Assembly: GCA_046498285.1 (NCBI GenBank)
Contig: JAWOBA010000159.1
Span: 1-7,942, forward strand
Origin: B33-G16 sp046498285
GTDB taxonomy: Bacteria > Desulfobacterota > DSM-4660 > Desulfatiglandales > B25-G16
Reading direction: 5' to 3'
DNA: 7,942 nucleotides
Shown: positions 6,350 to 7,942 of the stretch, in pieces
Numbering within the stretch: the stretch's first letter is position 1
Layout of the letters: each line of letters begins with the position of its first letter
Notes under the pieces: generated by a model
Told to the model about the DNA's origin: nothing
The model's input: the letters and a program-made list of their open reading frames with translations, nothing else
Databases searched by the model: none
Translations under genes and position numbers: made by a program

Positions 6350-7384
6350 CTAACGAGGTTCATTGAAGATTTCCTTCACTTTTTTGCAAATGGATTCTGG
6401 AGGTCTAATGGTGTATGGTTCTTTATGAAGTGTATAAAGATAGGGCCGGTCACTATTGCCAATACTACGGATGAGAAGACGGGGACAAATTCTGGCATTA
6501 ATCCGAAAGTCTTCGTCTTCCTTTTCAGAAAAGATTGACATATTAAAGGCATAAATATTTTCCTGACCAAAGTATCGCAAAAACCTTGAGAGGCCTTGAA
6601 GAAAACTGGCAATTTCAACCATTGATAGTTGAATCAGTGAGTAGTGATCAGGAAAAATACACCATAAATCCGGCAAGACACTTTGAGGAACAAAGCTTAA
6701 TGTCCAAAAGGTAGGTCCTATTTCAGAAATATAGCGCTCCCCGCACTCCTTTTCTGCATTTATAAAATCGTTCCAGAAGATTTTTCCATGTTCCTTGAGG
6801 TATCTTTTGCATCCCTCAACCTGTATCCTGTGATGATTCGTGGGAACATACCCGCAATTTACTTGAATATGCGGATGAACGAGGCTCGACCCGGCTGGAG
6901 GCATATAATTCCAATTAATAGAAAAGAATTGTACTTCGGGATCAAAGGCAACCACCTTTTGGATGAATAGGAGGGCAGCATCAAAGGCATCCGCCATTAT
7001 TTCCGGAGTTAAATCTTCTATACCCACATAGTGTTCTGGGGTTAGGATGGATACACCGGCATATGTATCAAAGGGAATAAGGTTTGGTATGAGAGTAGCG
7101 TTGCCTTGCTTGATGCTCCCCCCTGGAATTAGCTCCTCTGGGAATCGAGGGGTTGATTTTTCTAGCGCATCAGGACAAAAGGGGCAGAATATTTCTCTGG
7201 ATCGCTGAATAGTTTTATTTATATCAGGCCTATCAGGAGGCTTATATGGAAGATCAAAGACCCTTCCCGTTTCCCCTGTTAAAGGATCGTAGCGTATCTC
7301 AAAGGGGATTTCGTCTAAGGAGAAATCTTTGAGGGGATTAAAGAAACGAGCTTTTGACTGTATTCGTTTAAAAAATGTATTCAT
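6350..7384 (-). CDS. Galactose-1-phosphate uridylyltransferase-like (GalT/HIT superfamily)
   Basis: A 344-residue protein of the GalT branch of the HIT superfamily, cytoplasmic. GalT moves UMP between UDP-glucose and galactose-1-phosphate in the Leloir pathway. Visible features, numbered from the chosen start: IRYDPLTGETGRVFDLP near residues 30-46; a zinc-type CPFC pair at C67 and C70; TPEHYVGIEDL with H118; and the catalytic HPHIQV (170-175), whose H172 would be the nucleophile. The C-terminal half has FNMSIFSEKED and INARICPR, as in GalT-like proteins. The frame is open to a TTG at 7459, adding 25 residues, but the ATG at 7384 starts at FNPLKDF-type family sequence (MNTFFKRIQSKARFFNPL). Its only ribosome-site match, AAGAAA four bases upstream, is weak. 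No galK, galE or glycan cluster is adjacent, so the natural sugar phosphate is unknown and no symbol is given. Confidence 0.85.
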   Translation of the reverse strand: MNTFFKRIQSKARFFNPLKDFSLDEIPFEIRYDPLTGETGRVFDLPYKPPDRPDINKTIQRSREIFCPFCPDALEKSTPRFPEELIPGGSIKQGNATLIPNLIPFDTYAGVSILTPEHYVGIEDLTPEIMADAFDAALLFIQKVVAFDPEVQFFSINWNYMPPAGSSLVHPHIQVNCGYVPTNHHRIQVEGCKRYLKEHGKIFWNDFINAEKECGERYISEIGPTFWTLSFVPQSVLPDLWCIFPDHYSLIQLSMVEIASFLQGLSRFLRYFGQENIYAFNMSIFSEKEDEDFRINARICPRLLIRSIGNSDRPYLYTLHKEPYTIRPPESICKKVKEIFNEPR

Positions 7385-7567
7385 AGTATTTCTTAGCTCT
7401 ATAGTTAATCTCTTTTTGATGTTTAACAATATTTCAAACAATAGGATGCTTTCTGACAATTAGGATTTTGGCTTCCAGCCTTGGCTTGCTTAAGATATCC
7501 GTGTCCATTATTATTGGGGAAAGATCAGGATGGCCCAAAACCTCTTACCTCATGAAGATATCATGAA
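7385..7567. other. Intergenic region between GalT-like gene and right-end repeat
   Basis: It should contain the promoter of the minus-strand GalT-like gene. Two plus-strand frames are open for about 30 codons and stop near 7555-7565. Neither has a clear start codon or a recognisable product. CATGA-AGATA-TCATG just before the repeat is a small inverted repeat. I support no gene here. Confidence 0.4.
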
Positions 7568-7618
7568 ACCTTTGCATAACCCCTCTTGATCTAAAGACGA
7601 TGAGCTTTTTTCAGTTCC
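7568..7618 (+). repeat. Terminal fragment of the 164-475 repeat (copy 3)
   Basis: Fifty-one bases matching 166-216 in the same orientation at 49 of 51 positions, differing only just before the T6 run. It starts at the outer terminal repeat of copy 1 (ACCTTTGCATAAC) and ends at CAGTTCC. After that only a loose likeness remains (CTCCGGGGCGTAGGT against CTCCCGGGTTGGT), then tsf coding sequence begins. The rest of the element, including the second terminal repeat, is absent. Confidence 0.9.
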
Positions 7619-7631
7619 CTCCGGGGCGTAG

Positions 7632-7942
7632 GTATTAGAAGTAAACTGTGAAACAGATTTTGTAGCAAAAAATGAACTTTTCCAAAAATTTGTTCATGAT
7701 ATTTGTTTGCATGTTGCTGCTGCGGCACCTTTATATGTTTCTAAAGAAGAAGTGCCTGAAGAAGTTATAAAAAAGGAAAAAGATCTTTATAAAAAGCAAG
7801 CCTTAAATGAAGGAAAGCCAGAAAAAATAGTTGAAAAGATTGCTGAGGGTAAGATAAAAAAATATTACGAAGAGTATTGTTTGTTAGAGCAGCCTTTTGT
7901 AAGGGATAATGATATAACTGTTGGCGAGTTGCTTAAACAGCA
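7632..7942 (+). pseudogene. tsf: Elongation factor Ts, 5'-truncated and running off the window
   Basis: One frame is open from 7632 to the last base, 103 codons, starting VLEVNCETDFVAKNELFQKF. The phrase EVNCETDFVA is the hallmark of EF-Ts, the nucleotide exchange factor that recycles EF-Tu-GDP. QPFVRDNDITVGELLKQ near the end matches the usual late-core motif, so the frame covers roughly residues 75-178 of a normal protein. The UBA domain and early core, about 75 residues, are missing. An in-frame TAG lies at 7629-7631, directly before the first matching codon, and there is no plausible start. Upstream is repeat copy 3 rather than tsf or rpsB. The preceding CCTCCGGGGCGTAGGT might be a damaged remnant of the HPGGRVGV region, but this needs indels. 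It looks more AT-rich than the neighbouring genes. As it stands it is a broken copy or an assembly join. The 3' end lies outside the window. Confidence 0.82.

Noticed and set aside
7385..7459. TTG start adding 25 residues to the GalT-like protein
   Set aside because: No ribosome site precedes the TTG, and family-like sequence begins just after the internal ATG at 7384.

Overview
The window reads as an accessory-poor stretch of a moderately AT-rich anaerobic bacterial genome. The most likely source is a Desulfobacterota (former Deltaproteobacteria) lineage. The argument rests on the argS plus SPOR-domain gene order, the short cysteine-tailed N-acetylglutamate-synthase-like protein, and the style of the GalT-like protein. 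These are family impressions from reading the proteins, not search results.

Layout: positions 1-575 hold no convincing gene. They contain a nested inverted-repeat, MITE-like element (164-475) and a hairpin (535-562). A minus-strand operon follows, read right to left: argS (start at 3338), a membrane-anchored SPOR-domain protein (1669-1052) and a short GNAT/ArgA-like acetyltransferase (1034-576). The gaps are about 10 and 17 bases. A 567-base intergenic region (3339-3905) has a GC-rich, structured patch next to argS and an AT-rich part in front of recD2. RecD2 helicase (3906-6080, plus strand) is complete. Between recD2 and the next gene lie two hairpins and a diverged relative of the 164-475 element. 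A GalT-like nucleotidyltransferase (7384-6350, minus) is complete and stands alone. The right end (7568-7618) repeats 51 bases of the left element at 49/51 identity. About 13 bases later it runs into the middle of an EF-Ts (tsf) reading frame that lacks its N-terminal part.

How the genes fit together: argS and the ArgA-like gene share an arginine theme (tRNA charging and a probable first step of arginine synthesis), with the SPOR protein as an envelope/division partner in the same transcript. RecD2 and GalT-like look like independent single genes for DNA repair and sugar-nucleotide metabolism.

I found no defence system, CRISPR array, transposase, tRNA or rRNA. The most interesting non-gene signal is the dispersed palindromic repeat family: three related copies in under 8 kb, one of them abutting a decapitated tsf. 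That junction could be a real rearrangement or an assembly join at a repeat, and it should be checked first.
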